NCBI RefSeq assembly: GCF_002177115.1
Contig: NZ_MVAG01000084.1
Coordinates: 55,800-119,799, forward strand
Origin: Chryseobacterium mucoviscidosis
GTDB taxonomy: Bacteria > Bacteroidota > Bacteroidia > Flavobacteriales > Weeksellaceae
Length of the DNA stretch: 64,000 nucleotides
Reading direction: 5' to 3'
Under the pieces are notes generated by a model. The model ran no database searches, was not told where the DNA came from, and saw only the letters and a list, made by a program, of their open reading frames with translations. Every line of letters begins with the position of its first letter. Within the stretch, counting starts at the first letter, position 1. Of this stretch, positions 7,207 through 15,673 are shown in pieces. Both the position numbers and the translations under genes were made by a program.

Positions 7207-7238
7207 TTTGCGGATTTGTAAAGTAAATTCTATATTTG
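7207..7238 (+). promoter_or_regulatory. Consensus promoter, TTTG-N20-TATATTTG
   Basis: TTTG at 7207-7210 and TATATTTG at 7231-7238 are 20 bases apart, the expected Bacteroidota arrangement. It lies about 230 bases before the ATG at 7468 and would give a long leader for the 7468-9722 gene run. The rest of the gap from 7175 is AT-rich and shows nothing else. Confidence 0.5.
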
Positions 7239-7467
7239 CCAAAATTAAAAACTAAAAACCGTTGAAATATTTAGATTATACCACAAAAATTACTTTTTAT
7301 TTGTAAAAGTGTTATTCTATATTTTAACACGTAAAGACACAAGAAAACTTCCATTTAAAATCTACCGCTTACAGTCATAATCTTTTTTAAAAAATCCGTT
7401 AAAAGATTAAAAAACACAAAGCCAGAATTTTAAATCCTTAAAAAAAACAACATTTAAATAAAACATA

Positions 7468-8001
7468 ATGACCAAACAATTAAAGTTTGCAGTTGTATTA
7501 TTACTAACAGTTGCAAGCATGAATGCAAATGCTCAGAAAAAAACACCTGCAAAAGCTACAAAACCTGCCACAGAAAGCAAATCTTCAAAACCAAGCAAGC
7601 AGGAAACAATGGATTGGATAGCCGGAAAGATGAAGGAAAACCTAGGATCATACAGAATATTTGTTTCTTATTCCGACGGAAAATTTGTCTATAAAAAGCC
7701 ATATGAAAGAGAAACAAACTTCTGCACAACAACGATCGATCTGAATAAAATTACAGGAATGAATTCTGAATATTCAGACGATTTCTATGTAACAGGAAAA
7801 GGCTGCCTATCAGTTATTTGTGATGGTGAAAAGAATGCCACACTGAAGCAGGTATTTTCCATAAGCGGTCCTAACTATAATGACTATTCAGCTCCGTTCA
7901 ATTTTACCCCAGATCAGATTTTGGTAGAAAGGTTAAAAAAAGCGGTTACGACTTTAATTGAATACAACGGATCAAAGAAAGAGGCAGGAGAAGCTTTTTA
8001 A
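7468..8001 (+). CDS. Secreted hypothetical protein
   Basis: This 177-residue protein has a clear signal peptide (KFAVVLLLTVASMNANAQ, cleavage after about residue 22), then a Lys/Thr/Pro/Ser-rich linker to about residue 47 and a mature domain with two or three cysteines (FCTTTID, GCLSVICDG). No known domain is recognised. It heads a run of four exported or membrane proteins on the same strand, the next starting 34 bases after its stop. Confidence 0.7.
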   Translation: MTKQLKFAVVLLLTVASMNANAQKKTPAKATKPATESKSSKPSKQETMDWIAGKMKENLGSYRIFVSYSDGKFVYKKPYERETNFCTTTIDLNKITGMNSEYSDDFYVTGKGCLSVICDGEKNATLKQVFSISGPNYNDYSAPFNFTPDQILVERLKKAVTTLIEYNGSKKEAGEAF

Positions 8002-8035
8002 AATATCATAAATAAATATTCTTAAAATTAATAAC

Positions 8036-8782
8036 ATGAAAAATAAATCTGTTTTAGCTGCATCTTTTTTTGCTGTTTCCATAACGCTTATCTCTTGTGG
8101 AGAAAAACCTCAAAACATAGAAATGGGAAAAGAATTCAAAGTGTATGAAAATCCCATTACCGTTTTAAAAGTAGAAGAAAGCAAAATTCTCAGAAACGAC
8201 AAAGATTCTACCCTTTTGATTGCTCCCAATGGAAAAAAATACGTCTATGCAGAAGTGAAAAATCCAAAAAATGAAATGATCTTCATAAAAGCTTTCAGTA
8301 AAGATTCGGAGGTAAAATATGATGACGATTTATCTTTGTCAGATTACAAACATGATATCGACAAAGGATTTACCGATGATTATTTCCTTGTTGATGACAA
8401 CAGCTCGATTGATAAATTAGTGATCACAGATCCTTCCGAAACGCAATTTGTTTTGACGAATCCGAAAATTACAAAATCTACTACTGCAATTTCTCCCGAA
8501 GCTCAGAAAATAGTAGACTCTTTCGCTAAAGAAATAAATCTTTTAAATGCTTTTGCTCCATATGTAAAAGATGGTAAAGACGTTCTTTCGATCACGAAAG
8601 ACGAGGGAGATTTACCTGTTAACCGTTTGAGCATGAAAGCTGAGGTAAATTACTTTTCACCGGATGGAAAGCTGTATATCTTTAAAGTAACCGATATTAT
8701 TAAAAACATAGCAAAAGTGTATACAACCTGGGAAAATGGGAAAATTACAAGCATTGTAGTAAAGCCTCATTACAGACAATAA
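8036..8782 (+). CDS. Lipoprotein of unknown function
   Basis: This 248-residue protein has a lipoprotein signal: a hydrophobic segment and lipobox LISC with Cys at residue 21, followed by GEK. The mature part alternates charged strands (VLKVEESKIL, KYVYAEVKNP) and ends in a compact strand-rich region. No family is recognised. It is likely membrane-anchored on the periplasmic side or surface, and co-transcribed with the flanking secreted and membrane proteins. Confidence 0.7.
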   Translation: MKNKSVLAASFFAVSITLISCGEKPQNIEMGKEFKVYENPITVLKVEESKILRNDKDSTLLIAPNGKKYVYAEVKNPKNEMIFIKAFSKDSEVKYDDDLSLSDYKHDIDKGFTDDYFLVDDNSSIDKLVITDPSETQFVLTNPKITKSTTAISPEAQKIVDSFAKEINLLNAFAPYVKDGKDVLSITKDEGDLPVNRLSMKAEVNYFSPDGKLYIFKVTDIIKNIAKVYTTWENGKITSIVVKPHYRQ

Positions 8783-8808
8783 AACAAATCTTAATAAAAA
8801 AATAGAGT

Positions 8809-9114
8809 ATGAAATTAGGAAGATTATTTGGAATTCTTGCTATTCTGGGCGGAGGTTATGTTACTTACATGGGATATGAAATGATGCAAACCACAGGATC
8901 TGTTTTTAAGTTTGTAATAGCAGCACCGGTTTTTGTTTTAATTGGAATTGCCATGTTATTTTTCCCCGGTGGGGACATTACAACAGCCGAAAGCAGGAAT
9001 AAGACTAAAGATCCAAAAGCATGGATAAATGAAGCTCCGAAAAGTCACAAAATAGTCTGGCTGGTTGCAGGAGTTGTAGGATTTATCATTTCCATGAACC
9101 TCTTTAAAATTTAA
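8809..9114 (+). CDS. Small inner-membrane protein, three segments
   Basis: This 101-residue protein has three hydrophobic segments: about 5-22 (LFGILAILGGGYVTYMGY), 34-52 (FVIAAPVFVLIGIAMLFF) and 82-99 (VWLVAGVVGFIISMNLF). A short polar loop (GDITTAESRNKTKDPKAW) lies between the second and third. The family is unknown. It sits 26 bases after the lipoprotein gene. Confidence 0.65.
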   Translation: MKLGRLFGILAILGGGYVTYMGYEMMQTTGSVFKFVIAAPVFVLIGIAMLFFPGGDITTAESRNKTKDPKAWINEAPKSHKIVWLVAGVVGFIISMNLFKI

Positions 9115-9164
9115 ACAATAAAATTTTTAACAAATTGTTGTTGAAATTCTACAAAACTTATACA

Positions 9165-9722
9165 ATGAAAAAATTTAATTTACTTTTACTGATTTTCGGA
9201 TTTTCGTTTACGCTGTTTCAGGCACAAACTTCTAAAAAAGGGATCAATGAAAATCATTTCAAAATATCAGATCTTGTAGATCTTGACTTAAGCAGCAAAG
9301 GGTATAATGTAATTACCAAAGCTCCAAAAGGAGCCAGAATAATTCAGGATGGAAAAGATATTGCTGTTTATGGAGGAAAATTTTTCAAAATGACTTTTTC
9401 TAAACAAGATTTTTCAAACCCATTTAATGAAGATGAAAAATACAGCAATATTGCCGAGAAAGTGGCAGATATTAAAACATTAGCAAGCGATAAAGAAATG
9501 AATCCTGGCTTTGTAAAATTTGAAGCAGAAGATAAAAACGGTTTCCTGAACAGAAGTACAGCAAGCGGTCTATCATTTACTTATGGGGTAAAAGCCGGAG
9601 ATAATGCCATTATGATCTCGGATGGTATTACTTATGATATATCACCCGATAAATTTACAAAGTATACCGATGAGGATATAAGAGTGATGTATGAAGCTGC
9701 AAAAGCAACGGTAGCAAAATAA
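9165..9722 (+). CDS. Secreted hypothetical protein
   Basis: The frame is open upstream to a TTG at 9135, but the ATG at 9165 is preferred because it begins a normal signal peptide (KKFNLLLLIFGFSFTLFQAQ, cleavage near residue 21). The mature protein of about 165 residues is acidic and soluble, with GARIIQDGKDIAVYGGKFFKM-type strands. No known family. It is the last gene before a strong terminator, closing the 7468-9722 unit. Confidence 0.7.
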   Translation: MKKFNLLLLIFGFSFTLFQAQTSKKGINENHFKISDLVDLDLSSKGYNVITKAPKGARIIQDGKDIAVYGGKFFKMTFSKQDFSNPFNEDEKYSNIAEKVADIKTLASDKEMNPGFVKFEAEDKNGFLNRSTASGLSFTYGVKAGDNAIMISDGITYDISPDKFTKYTDEDIRVMYEAAKATVAK

Positions 9723-9793
9723 TTATAAAAGTTCTACAAAGAGTATTTTCATCAGCTCTTAGTTCTGTAAAAGTTCCAGAGTAAACAATACAG

Positions 9794-9823
9794 AATCCCG
9801 GACTTCAGATCCGGGATTTTTAT
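9794..9823 (+). terminator. Rho-independent terminator
   Basis: AATCCCGGA (9794-9802) and TCCGGGATT (9810-9818) form a perfect 9-bp stem with a 7-base loop, followed by a T-rich tract. It ends the 7468-9722 run. Confidence 0.85.
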
Positions 9824-9861
9824 TTCTGTATACTTAACGTTTTTCCTTTAATTGTTTTCGA

Positions 9862-9869
9862 TATATTTG
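9862..9869 (+). promoter_or_regulatory. TATATTTG promoter element
   Basis: An exact TAnnTTTG match lies between the terminator and the metallophosphoesterase gene, with the start codon about 65 bases downstream. The -33 side is only a T-run (around 9839-9843). It is the likely start of the 9934-16450 gene run. Confidence 0.45.
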
Positions 9870-9933
9870 TTTTTCAGATTAGCTTTCTGAAAGGCTAAAA
9901 CTGATACCGAAAATAAAATAACCAAACTCAAAT

Positions 9934-10779
9934 ATGAAAATTGCCATTTTCTCAGACATTCACGGTAAAATTTTGTTACCTTTCAAACTTGTTGATCTTT
10001 ACCAGAAAGAAACAGGCAGCAAAATTGATTTCATCTTGCAGTGCGGAGACATAGGAGCCTACCCTATTATTGAAAATCTTGATAAAGCAACGATAAAACA
10101 CGCACAATACGACAGAGACGAACTCGGTTTTCATGACGATTTCACAAAAGAAAATCCCGAGATCAGGGCATTTTTGAATGAGCTTAATATGAACATGATC
10201 TGCGTTCGTGGAAATCATGAAGACCACGATTTTTTAGACGAACTTGAAAAAGAAAATCCTGACCAAAGTATATTTCCTATTGATATCTACGGAAGAGTTT
10301 TTGTCTGCAGATCGGGCTTGGAACAAAAATTAGAGACGGAAGATGAGGTTTTGCATTTTGTTGGAATCGGAAGAATCGGAGACCGGAAAGGCAGAACAGA
10401 AAAACGATTTATTCAGGATTACGAAAGATTTGAAATTAAAAAACTACTGAAAACAAACAATACTTTTGATGTCCTGATTACTCACGACAAAGATGACAGC
10501 CAAAGTGGTTACGGAATGGCGGAAATCAGAGAGGTTTTGGATAACGTGATTTTTCAATATCACTTTTATGGACATACAGGAGAACCTTTTAAAGAAGAAA
10601 CGGATGTTAACGGCATTACACAATCTATAAAAGTAAGAGAGCTGGAATTCAATGAAAACGGAATGCTGGAAAAAGGCTGCATGATTATTCTCACAAAAGA
10701 AAACGGTGAACTGAACATTGAAATTGTCGACGAGAATTTCACGAATAAAATGACAAAATTTAACTGGAAAACTCAGTAA
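9934..10779 (+). CDS. Calcineurin-like metallophosphoesterase
   Basis: This 281-residue cytosolic protein carries the full set of metallophosphoesterase motifs: SDIHG (Asp8, His10), CGDIG (Asp39), RGNHED, LITHDK and YGHTGE. These bind two metal ions and hydrolyse phosphomono- or diesters. The substrate cannot be told. It is the first gene of a long co-directional run that also encodes an RNA ligase and an HD hydrolase; a role in nucleic-acid end processing with the ligase is possible but only inferred from position. Confidence 0.85.
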   Translation: MKIAIFSDIHGKILLPFKLVDLYQKETGSKIDFILQCGDIGAYPIIENLDKATIKHAQYDRDELGFHDDFTKENPEIRAFLNELNMNMICVRGNHEDHDFLDELEKENPDQSIFPIDIYGRVFVCRSGLEQKLETEDEVLHFVGIGRIGDRKGRTEKRFIQDYERFEIKKLLKTNNTFDVLITHDKDDSQSGYGMAEIREVLDNVIFQYHFYGHTGEPFKEETDVNGITQSIKVRELEFNENGMLEKGCMIILTKENGELNIEIVDENFTNKMTKFNWKTQ

Positions 10780-10801
10780 CCAGACTAAAATACTATACAA
10801 A

Positions 10802-11149
10802 ATGGAAGAAAAGCTTACCCATCTTATCATCAACTGGATTGAGGTAGATCATCACATGATTTTGGTTGGAGCAACCGACAATATACACTGGAATCTGGAA
10901 AAAGAATTTGGAGGCTCCGGAGCAGATGCAAAATCTTCTGTTTGGGTAACTTTAGAGGAAAATGGGAAAGGCAGAAGTGTGTCCGAAGAAGCTCATTTTT
11001 TCTGTTTTCCCGGAGATCCTGCCCGATCTCTCGCAATGTCTCATGTATTCGATTTGTTTGAAAATGCGTGGAGCATTAAAAATCAAAATATGAATCTTGA
11101 TGAAGCCAGAGAAAAGTTCTTCGGAAAAATTATTGAGGGAGTTGCTTAA
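10802..11149 (+). CDS. Hypothetical protein
   Basis: This 115-residue soluble acidic protein has a Trp/His-rich first half (INWIEVDHHMILVGATDNIHW) and a helical C-terminus. It starts 22 bases after the metallophosphoesterase stop. No family is recognised; the small size and company of SUKH-like and other singletons resemble immunity or orphan proteins. Confidence 0.6.
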   Translation: MEEKLTHLIINWIEVDHHMILVGATDNIHWNLEKEFGGSGADAKSSVWVTLEENGKGRSVSEEAHFFCFPGDPARSLAMSHVFDLFENAWSIKNQNMNLDEAREKFFGKIIEGVA

Positions 11150-11178
11150 ATAAAAACCTTATTAAATGAAAATTTAAA

Positions 11179-11688
11179 ATGGAAAGATTCTCAAACAAAA
11201 TAGAAGAATTGATGAAAACCGCAGAGATTGAAATAGAAAATTTTGATTTAAAAGAAGCAGAAAAAATAATTGCTTCTTTCTCGGAGTTACCCTCAATTAG
11301 CGGATTTCCATATAAAATAATTCTGGTAAAAAATGCTGAAGGTAAAATTTATTCAAAATTCAGGCAATGGGACACAGCATATAACTTGAAACATTGGACT
11401 TCCGGAATTTACAATCTGGACAGACTGAGAATCATCACTGATGAAAATGTACTTTCGGAGACAGAATCAGACCTTTTAAAGGAGCATTTGGCAAAATTGG
11501 AAAAAATACATCTGCCTGAAAGTATAAACGAGGAAAAAGCAATTATTCTGGATGGTTCCGAATGGAAATTCGGAGTTTGTCTGGCAAACAAAAATATTGA
11601 TTATTGTTGGAGAGCAGCTACTGAAGACATCCAACTATTTGTTCCCATTATTAATGTATTGAGAGCTAAATATTTGGATCGAATTTAA
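11179..11688 (+). CDS. Hypothetical protein, possible immunity-type
   Basis: This 169-residue soluble protein has a helical N-terminus (EELMKTAEIEIENFDLKEAEKI), a central strand region (YKIILVKNAEGKIYSKFRQW) and a Trp/Cys-containing end (GVCLANKNIDYCWRAATED). No family is recognised. It has no signal peptide and sits 29 bases after the previous gene. Confidence 0.6.
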   Translation: MERFSNKIEELMKTAEIEIENFDLKEAEKIIASFSELPSISGFPYKIILVKNAEGKIYSKFRQWDTAYNLKHWTSGIYNLDRLRIITDENVLSETESDLLKEHLAKLEKIHLPESINEEKAIILDGSEWKFGVCLANKNIDYCWRAATEDIQLFVPIINVLRAKYLDRI

Positions 11689-11725
11689 TAAAACCCTAAA
11701 AGTCTATAATTAAACAAAATATAAG

Positions 11726-12607
11726 ATGAACGAAACAGAATGGGCAAATAATTATTTCTTAAGATTAGAAGAAAAACTTAGTATTCTTAATGCACATCCT
11801 TCAGTGGATAAAGTGGTAAGCATCCAATATAAAGGTTTAAATGATTCCGAAATAGATCAAATTGAAGAGGAAATTATGCTAATGTTAAACAACAATGTAC
11901 AATCCGTTATTGATGATTATGAATTTGAAGATAATCATGAAGCCATAGATGAAATAAAATACGATTTTGATAAAAAATTTAGATTTAACAATTATATCAG
12001 AGCATTTTACAAAATCAGTAACGGACTGAATATCATATGGCATTCTAATCTGCATTCTTCCGGTTTGGAAAACATCCACACAAAAGATAAAAATATTGAA
12101 TCTTTCTTTTCAGCAACCCCCGGAGAAGATGACAGAGCCGATTTTGAAGGTTTCTGTGCTCTGATTCCTCTTCAGGCATTTATAGATCCTTATAAATACT
12201 CTATTGAATCTGATTTTGATTATACAGGATATAATGAAGGGCTAAATAAAGAGGAAGGTTTACAAATGTGCTTTTTAGACTATTTCAATTATTATAACGA
12301 TACGGCTGTTGTTTTATCAAAAGACGATCCCAATCTCAGCATTATTTTAGGTGAAGACCACAGTGCATCTTATAATGATCTTACCTATTGTGACTTTGTT
12401 ATTTACATGGAATTTCTACTGGCTACATTTTTTTCGGTTGAACACAGAAGCTCTGAGTTGAAATTACCAAATGACCGAACAGAAACACTGCATGAATTTT
12501 TAAAAGAATTTGAAGAATCAGCAACAAAAGATTATAATAAAATCATAGATTTTTTTGCTGATGAAAATATTAAGCCTGAAGATATTTTTAAAAAACCACA
12601 ATATTAA
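11726..12607 (+). CDS. SMI1/KNR4 (SUKH)-like protein
   Basis: This is a 293-residue acidic cytosolic protein. The central FYKISNGLNIIWHSN stretch matches the SUKH signature (a helix ending in NG followed by a strand with W), and YCDFVIYMEFLL fits the later SUKH helix. SUKH proteins frequently act as immunity proteins against polymorphic toxins, but no toxin gene is visible nearby. The match is by pattern only. The protein is longer than a bare SUKH domain, with an extra N-terminal helix pair (residues 1-70). Confidence 0.5.
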   Translation: MNETEWANNYFLRLEEKLSILNAHPSVDKVVSIQYKGLNDSEIDQIEEEIMLMLNNNVQSVIDDYEFEDNHEAIDEIKYDFDKKFRFNNYIRAFYKISNGLNIIWHSNLHSSGLENIHTKDKNIESFFSATPGEDDRADFEGFCALIPLQAFIDPYKYSIESDFDYTGYNEGLNKEEGLQMCFLDYFNYYNDTAVVLSKDDPNLSIILGEDHSASYNDLTYCDFVIYMEFLLATFFSVEHRSSELKLPNDRTETLHEFLKEFEESATKDYNKIIDFFADENIKPEDIFKKPQY

Positions 12608-12614
12608 ATCATAA

Positions 12615-12974
12615 ATGAAAAACATACAACCAATTGATCTGGAGAAGCACAGAAATTCTAAATATGAACTTATTGAAGATAAAATCTATAAAAATACAGA
12701 AGAGGACATCTATGTTTTTGCAGTAAATTTTGATCTGGAAGAAGAGGAAGATTCTCAATATCCGCTTGAAGATGTTTTGGATAAATTTTATCTGCACGTT
12801 TCTGATTTTCTTGATGAAGATGCTTTTTACAGCTCAAAAAATATCAGTCTTGAATTAGCAGGAGAATTAGCAGATGTTCAGAACGCTATTCAATCAATTA
12901 TCGGAAAGAGAGTTTATAATTCCGAATATATCGGAGAAGACGGAATTACTTATGTGAAACTGGTTATAGAGTAA
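12615..12974 (+). CDS. Hypothetical acidic protein
   Basis: This 119-residue protein is rich in Glu/Asp (EEEEDSQYPLEDVLDKF) and starts seven bases after the SUKH-like gene, so the two are likely translated together. No motif is recognised. The C-terminal half is strand-forming (YIGEDGITYVKLVIE). It could be a partner of the SUKH-like protein; that is inference from spacing. Confidence 0.6.
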   Translation: MKNIQPIDLEKHRNSKYELIEDKIYKNTEEDIYVFAVNFDLEEEEDSQYPLEDVLDKFYLHVSDFLDEDAFYSSKNISLELAGELADVQNAIQSIIGKRVYNSEYIGEDGITYVKLVIE

Positions 12975-13033
12975 AATTTAATTGGAAAAATCAGCTCTAT
13001 CTAAATAAAATCTACATACAAACAATCACAAAA

Positions 13034-13585
13034 ATGAACAACAACTTTACAATAGACGATTTACAGGACATATGGCAGAAAGTAAGCATTCTGCACAACG
13101 GACAAACATACGGCGGACAAAACAAAAACCAAAAAATAGAATACATTAATCACATCGGAAGCGTGGTATTTGAAATCATCAATGCTTCTAAAAATACTCC
13201 TGATTTTAATTTTGATCTCGCCATCAAATGTGCGTTTTTGCACGATACCATAGAAGATACAGATTACCCAATCGAAGATCTCGAAAAAGAATATGGTAAA
13301 GACGTGAAAGAAGGTGTACTTGCCCTCACAAAAAATACAGAGCTTGAAAAGGAACACCAAATGAAGGATAGCTTACACCGAATAAAGCAACAGCCCAAAG
13401 AAATCTGGGCGGTTAAAATGGCTGACAGAATCTGTAATTTATATGCTCCACCCTATTTTTGGAAAGAAGCCAAAAAAGAAAAATACCTTGAAGAAGCAAA
13501 AATTATTTACGAGCATTTAAAAGATGGTAATGATTATTTAGCCAAAAGATTATCAGAAAAAATTGAAGCTTATAAAAACAAATGA
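13034..13585 (+). CDS. HD-domain hydrolase, MESH1/SpoT-like small alarmone hydrolase
   Basis: This 183-residue protein has the RelA/SpoT-type HD hydrolase layout: His40 in YINHIGSV, His70-Asp71 in FLHDTIEDT (Glu74, Asp75), then GVLALTK and Asp131 in KMADRICNL. There is no synthetase, TGS or ACT domain, so it fits the stand-alone alarmone hydrolase group that removes pyrophosphate from (p)ppGpp. Similar HD proteins may act on other nucleotides, so the substrate is inferred. Its stop overlaps the next start as ATGA. Confidence 0.75.
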   Translation: MNNNFTIDDLQDIWQKVSILHNGQTYGGQNKNQKIEYINHIGSVVFEIINASKNTPDFNFDLAIKCAFLHDTIEDTDYPIEDLEKEYGKDVKEGVLALTKNTELEKEHQMKDSLHRIKQQPKEIWAVKMADRICNLYAPPYFWKEAKKEKYLEEAKIIYEHLKDGNDYLAKRLSEKIEAYKNK

Positions 13586-13989
13586 TCAAGATTGAAATAC
13601 ATACTCTTGATGGGCAATTTGATATTGAAATCAAGAAAAACGAAGATTTTTATATCCTTTTAGTTATTTTATCCAAATCGCAATATTTCCAAGAAGATGG
13701 CAGAGTTTGGAGTGGAAAAATTGAGGAAACTGAAAAGCTTTTTGAAATCGTAAATCTTATAAAAGAGTGTTACAGAAAACCTTCTGTACCCACAAGAATA
13801 ACTATTCTTGACGGAAGATCAATAAAAATCAATCTGAAAGATGACGAATCGCAAATTGCATTGCGACTGGTAGATATCGATAAAAATACAAACGAATCTG
13901 AACTGATACAAAAAATTAAAGAACTCACAATTGAGATAACAGGCAATGATGCTATTCTACAGGATTATTTAGATATTTTTATGGATTAG
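13582..13989 (+). CDS. Hypothetical protein coupled to the HD hydrolase
   Basis: This 135-residue soluble protein overlaps the HD gene by four bases. It has two short beta-hairpin segments of similar form (IEIHTLDGQFDIEI and RITILDGRSIKINL, near residues 4 and 74), suggesting an internal duplication. No family is recognised. Translational coupling suggests it works with the HD protein. Confidence 0.6.
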   Translation: MIKIEIHTLDGQFDIEIKKNEDFYILLVILSKSQYFQEDGRVWSGKIEETEKLFEIVNLIKECYRKPSVPTRITILDGRSIKINLKDDESQIALRLVDIDKNTNESELIQKIKELTIEITGNDAILQDYLDIFMD

Positions 13990-14021
13990 CCTGCTTTTAT
14001 TAAAAATACATTTTATTAAAT

Positions 14022-14549
14022 ATGACGTATAATGAATTTTACAATTGCATCAATCGCAACAACAATATAGAAAAAAGAGATTTAGAAACATATCTTCTAG
14101 CTTTACTGGAGCTTGTGGAACAGATAAGAAAACAACCTTTGACAGCCGATTTATTATCGAAACTTCTAATGAATGCATTTACTTCGGAGCCGAAAAAATT
14201 TGGTACTGAATGGTTAAAGATTATAAAAGCACCTGACGAAAAAACATTCATCAATCCAAAGACAAGTACTTCAACCAGTGGCGAATATGATTATACAATT
14301 GCCGTTATAAAGTTTCAGATTGCAGAGCTGCACAAAATGAAAGGAAAACAGTTGGAAGATGAATGGCGTTATTTTGGAATCGATTCTGAAACAGGCAACC
14401 GATGGTACAATTTTGATCCGGATTCTATTTTGGAATGTGGTATGAGATGTTACTTAGATCATGGCGATGACGAAAGTAATAATGAAGAGTTTGAAGTAAG
14501 TTGGCGAACTTTGGGCGACTTATTAGAACTGGGCAGAATTTACGAGTAA
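14022..14549 (+). CDS. Hypothetical protein, possible immunity-type
   Basis: This 175-residue acidic protein has a helical N-terminus and a C-terminal region with WRYFGIDSETGNRWYNFDP followed by a Cys-containing acidic segment. It has no signal peptide. The family is not recognised with certainty; the aromatic, acidic C-terminus resembles proteins annotated as immunity or SMI1-neighbour proteins. Confidence 0.6.
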   Translation: MTYNEFYNCINRNNNIEKRDLETYLLALLELVEQIRKQPLTADLLSKLLMNAFTSEPKKFGTEWLKIIKAPDEKTFINPKTSTSTSGEYDYTIAVIKFQIAELHKMKGKQLEDEWRYFGIDSETGNRWYNFDPDSILECGMRCYLDHGDDESNNEEFEVSWRTLGDLLELGRIYE

Positions 14550-14600
14550 AAAAGACAGGTTAATTCTACAAAATTAAGAAACTTCTTATAAGATAAAACA

Positions 14601-15620
14601 ATGAGTGAATTTTCGGGGTACGAAAAAATGCCCAACAACCTAAAAAAATTAGGTCTTAGCGAAAGCGATTTTTCCAAAATGGAAAAACTAAAATGGGTGG
14701 TTACAGAAAAAGTACATGGCGCCAACTTCAGCTTCGTCTATGAAAACGGCAGTCTTAAATTTGCCAAAAGAAAAGAATACCTCAACTGGAGTGACGATTT
14801 TTTTGGTTTTCAGCTCGTGATCAGTAAACTGGAAAATAATATTCTCCGTCTTTTTGAAAAACTGAGCAGCGACATTACTGCCGCAAAATATATCATCTAC
14901 GGAGAACTTTTCGGAGGGAAATATCCTCATACTGAAATAGAACCTGTAAAAGATGTACATGCGATCCAGACCGGAGTTTACTACACTCCCGATATTGAAT
15001 TCTGCGCTTTTGATATTGCTATCGAAACCGGTGGTTCAGATTCTAAATATTATCTGGATTACGAAAGTTCCGTTGCTTATTTTGATGAATTTAAAATATT
15101 TTATGCAAAACCTTTGCTGATAGGAAAATTTAATGAAGCGATGAATTTCAATATCAGGATCAATTCTGCTGTTCCCAAAGAATTTAATCTTCCGGAACTG
15201 AACGATAATTTAATTGAAGGCGTCGTAATAAAGCCTTTTAATCAATTGGATAACAATGATTTTCAAAGACCAATTATCAAATTGAAAAATCCTGAATTTG
15301 ATGAGGAAGAAAAGTTTCATGAAGCTGAAAAATGGTCTTTCATTCCAAACGTTTCTTCCAAAACAGAGGAACTCTCCTTTATTGTAGACGAACTGAGAAA
15401 CTACGTCACTCAAAACAGACTGAAAAGTGCTGTTTCTAAAATCGGAACTTTAGATTTAAATAATCATTCAAGAGTTTCCGAAATTAAAAAGGAATTTCTG
15501 GAAGATGTGATCACCGATTTTAATGAAAACAATGACGGTCTTTTAAATGATCTGTCTTACGATGATCAAGCGTGGATTGTGGAGAGAATTAATGCTGAGA
15601 TTAATAAAATGATTTTGTAG
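14601..15620 (+). CDS. T4 Rnl2-like RNA ligase
   Basis: This 339-residue protein is close in size to T4 RNA ligase 2 (about 335). The adenylated lysine is Lys37 in TEKVHGANFSF (motif I, KxHGaN). Motif III/IIIa is in YGELFGGKYP and EFCAFDIAI, motif IV in IEGVVIKP and motif V in IIKLKNPEF. A helical C-terminal domain (about 240-339) corresponds to the Rnl2 C-terminal domain needed for 5' adenylation. Such enzymes seal nicks in RNA duplexes, and bacterial homologues are thought to serve RNA repair. It lies in the run begun by the metallophosphoesterase. Confidence 0.85.
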   Translation: MSEFSGYEKMPNNLKKLGLSESDFSKMEKLKWVVTEKVHGANFSFVYENGSLKFAKRKEYLNWSDDFFGFQLVISKLENNILRLFEKLSSDITAAKYIIYGELFGGKYPHTEIEPVKDVHAIQTGVYYTPDIEFCAFDIAIETGGSDSKYYLDYESSVAYFDEFKIFYAKPLLIGKFNEAMNFNIRINSAVPKEFNLPELNDNLIEGVVIKPFNQLDNNDFQRPIIKLKNPEFDEEEKFHEAEKWSFIPNVSSKTEELSFIVDELRNYVTQNRLKSAVSKIGTLDLNNHSRVSEIKKEFLEDVITDFNENNDGLLNDLSYDDQAWIVERINAEINKMIL

Positions 15621-15673
15621 AATATTTTTGATTTTTACCATTCAACTAAAAAAAAACAAGTCACAGTCTTACA

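Noticed and set aside
9135..9164. TTG start of the secreted protein at 9165
   Set aside because: The upstream extension puts charged residues in front of a normal signal peptide; the ATG at 9165 is better.
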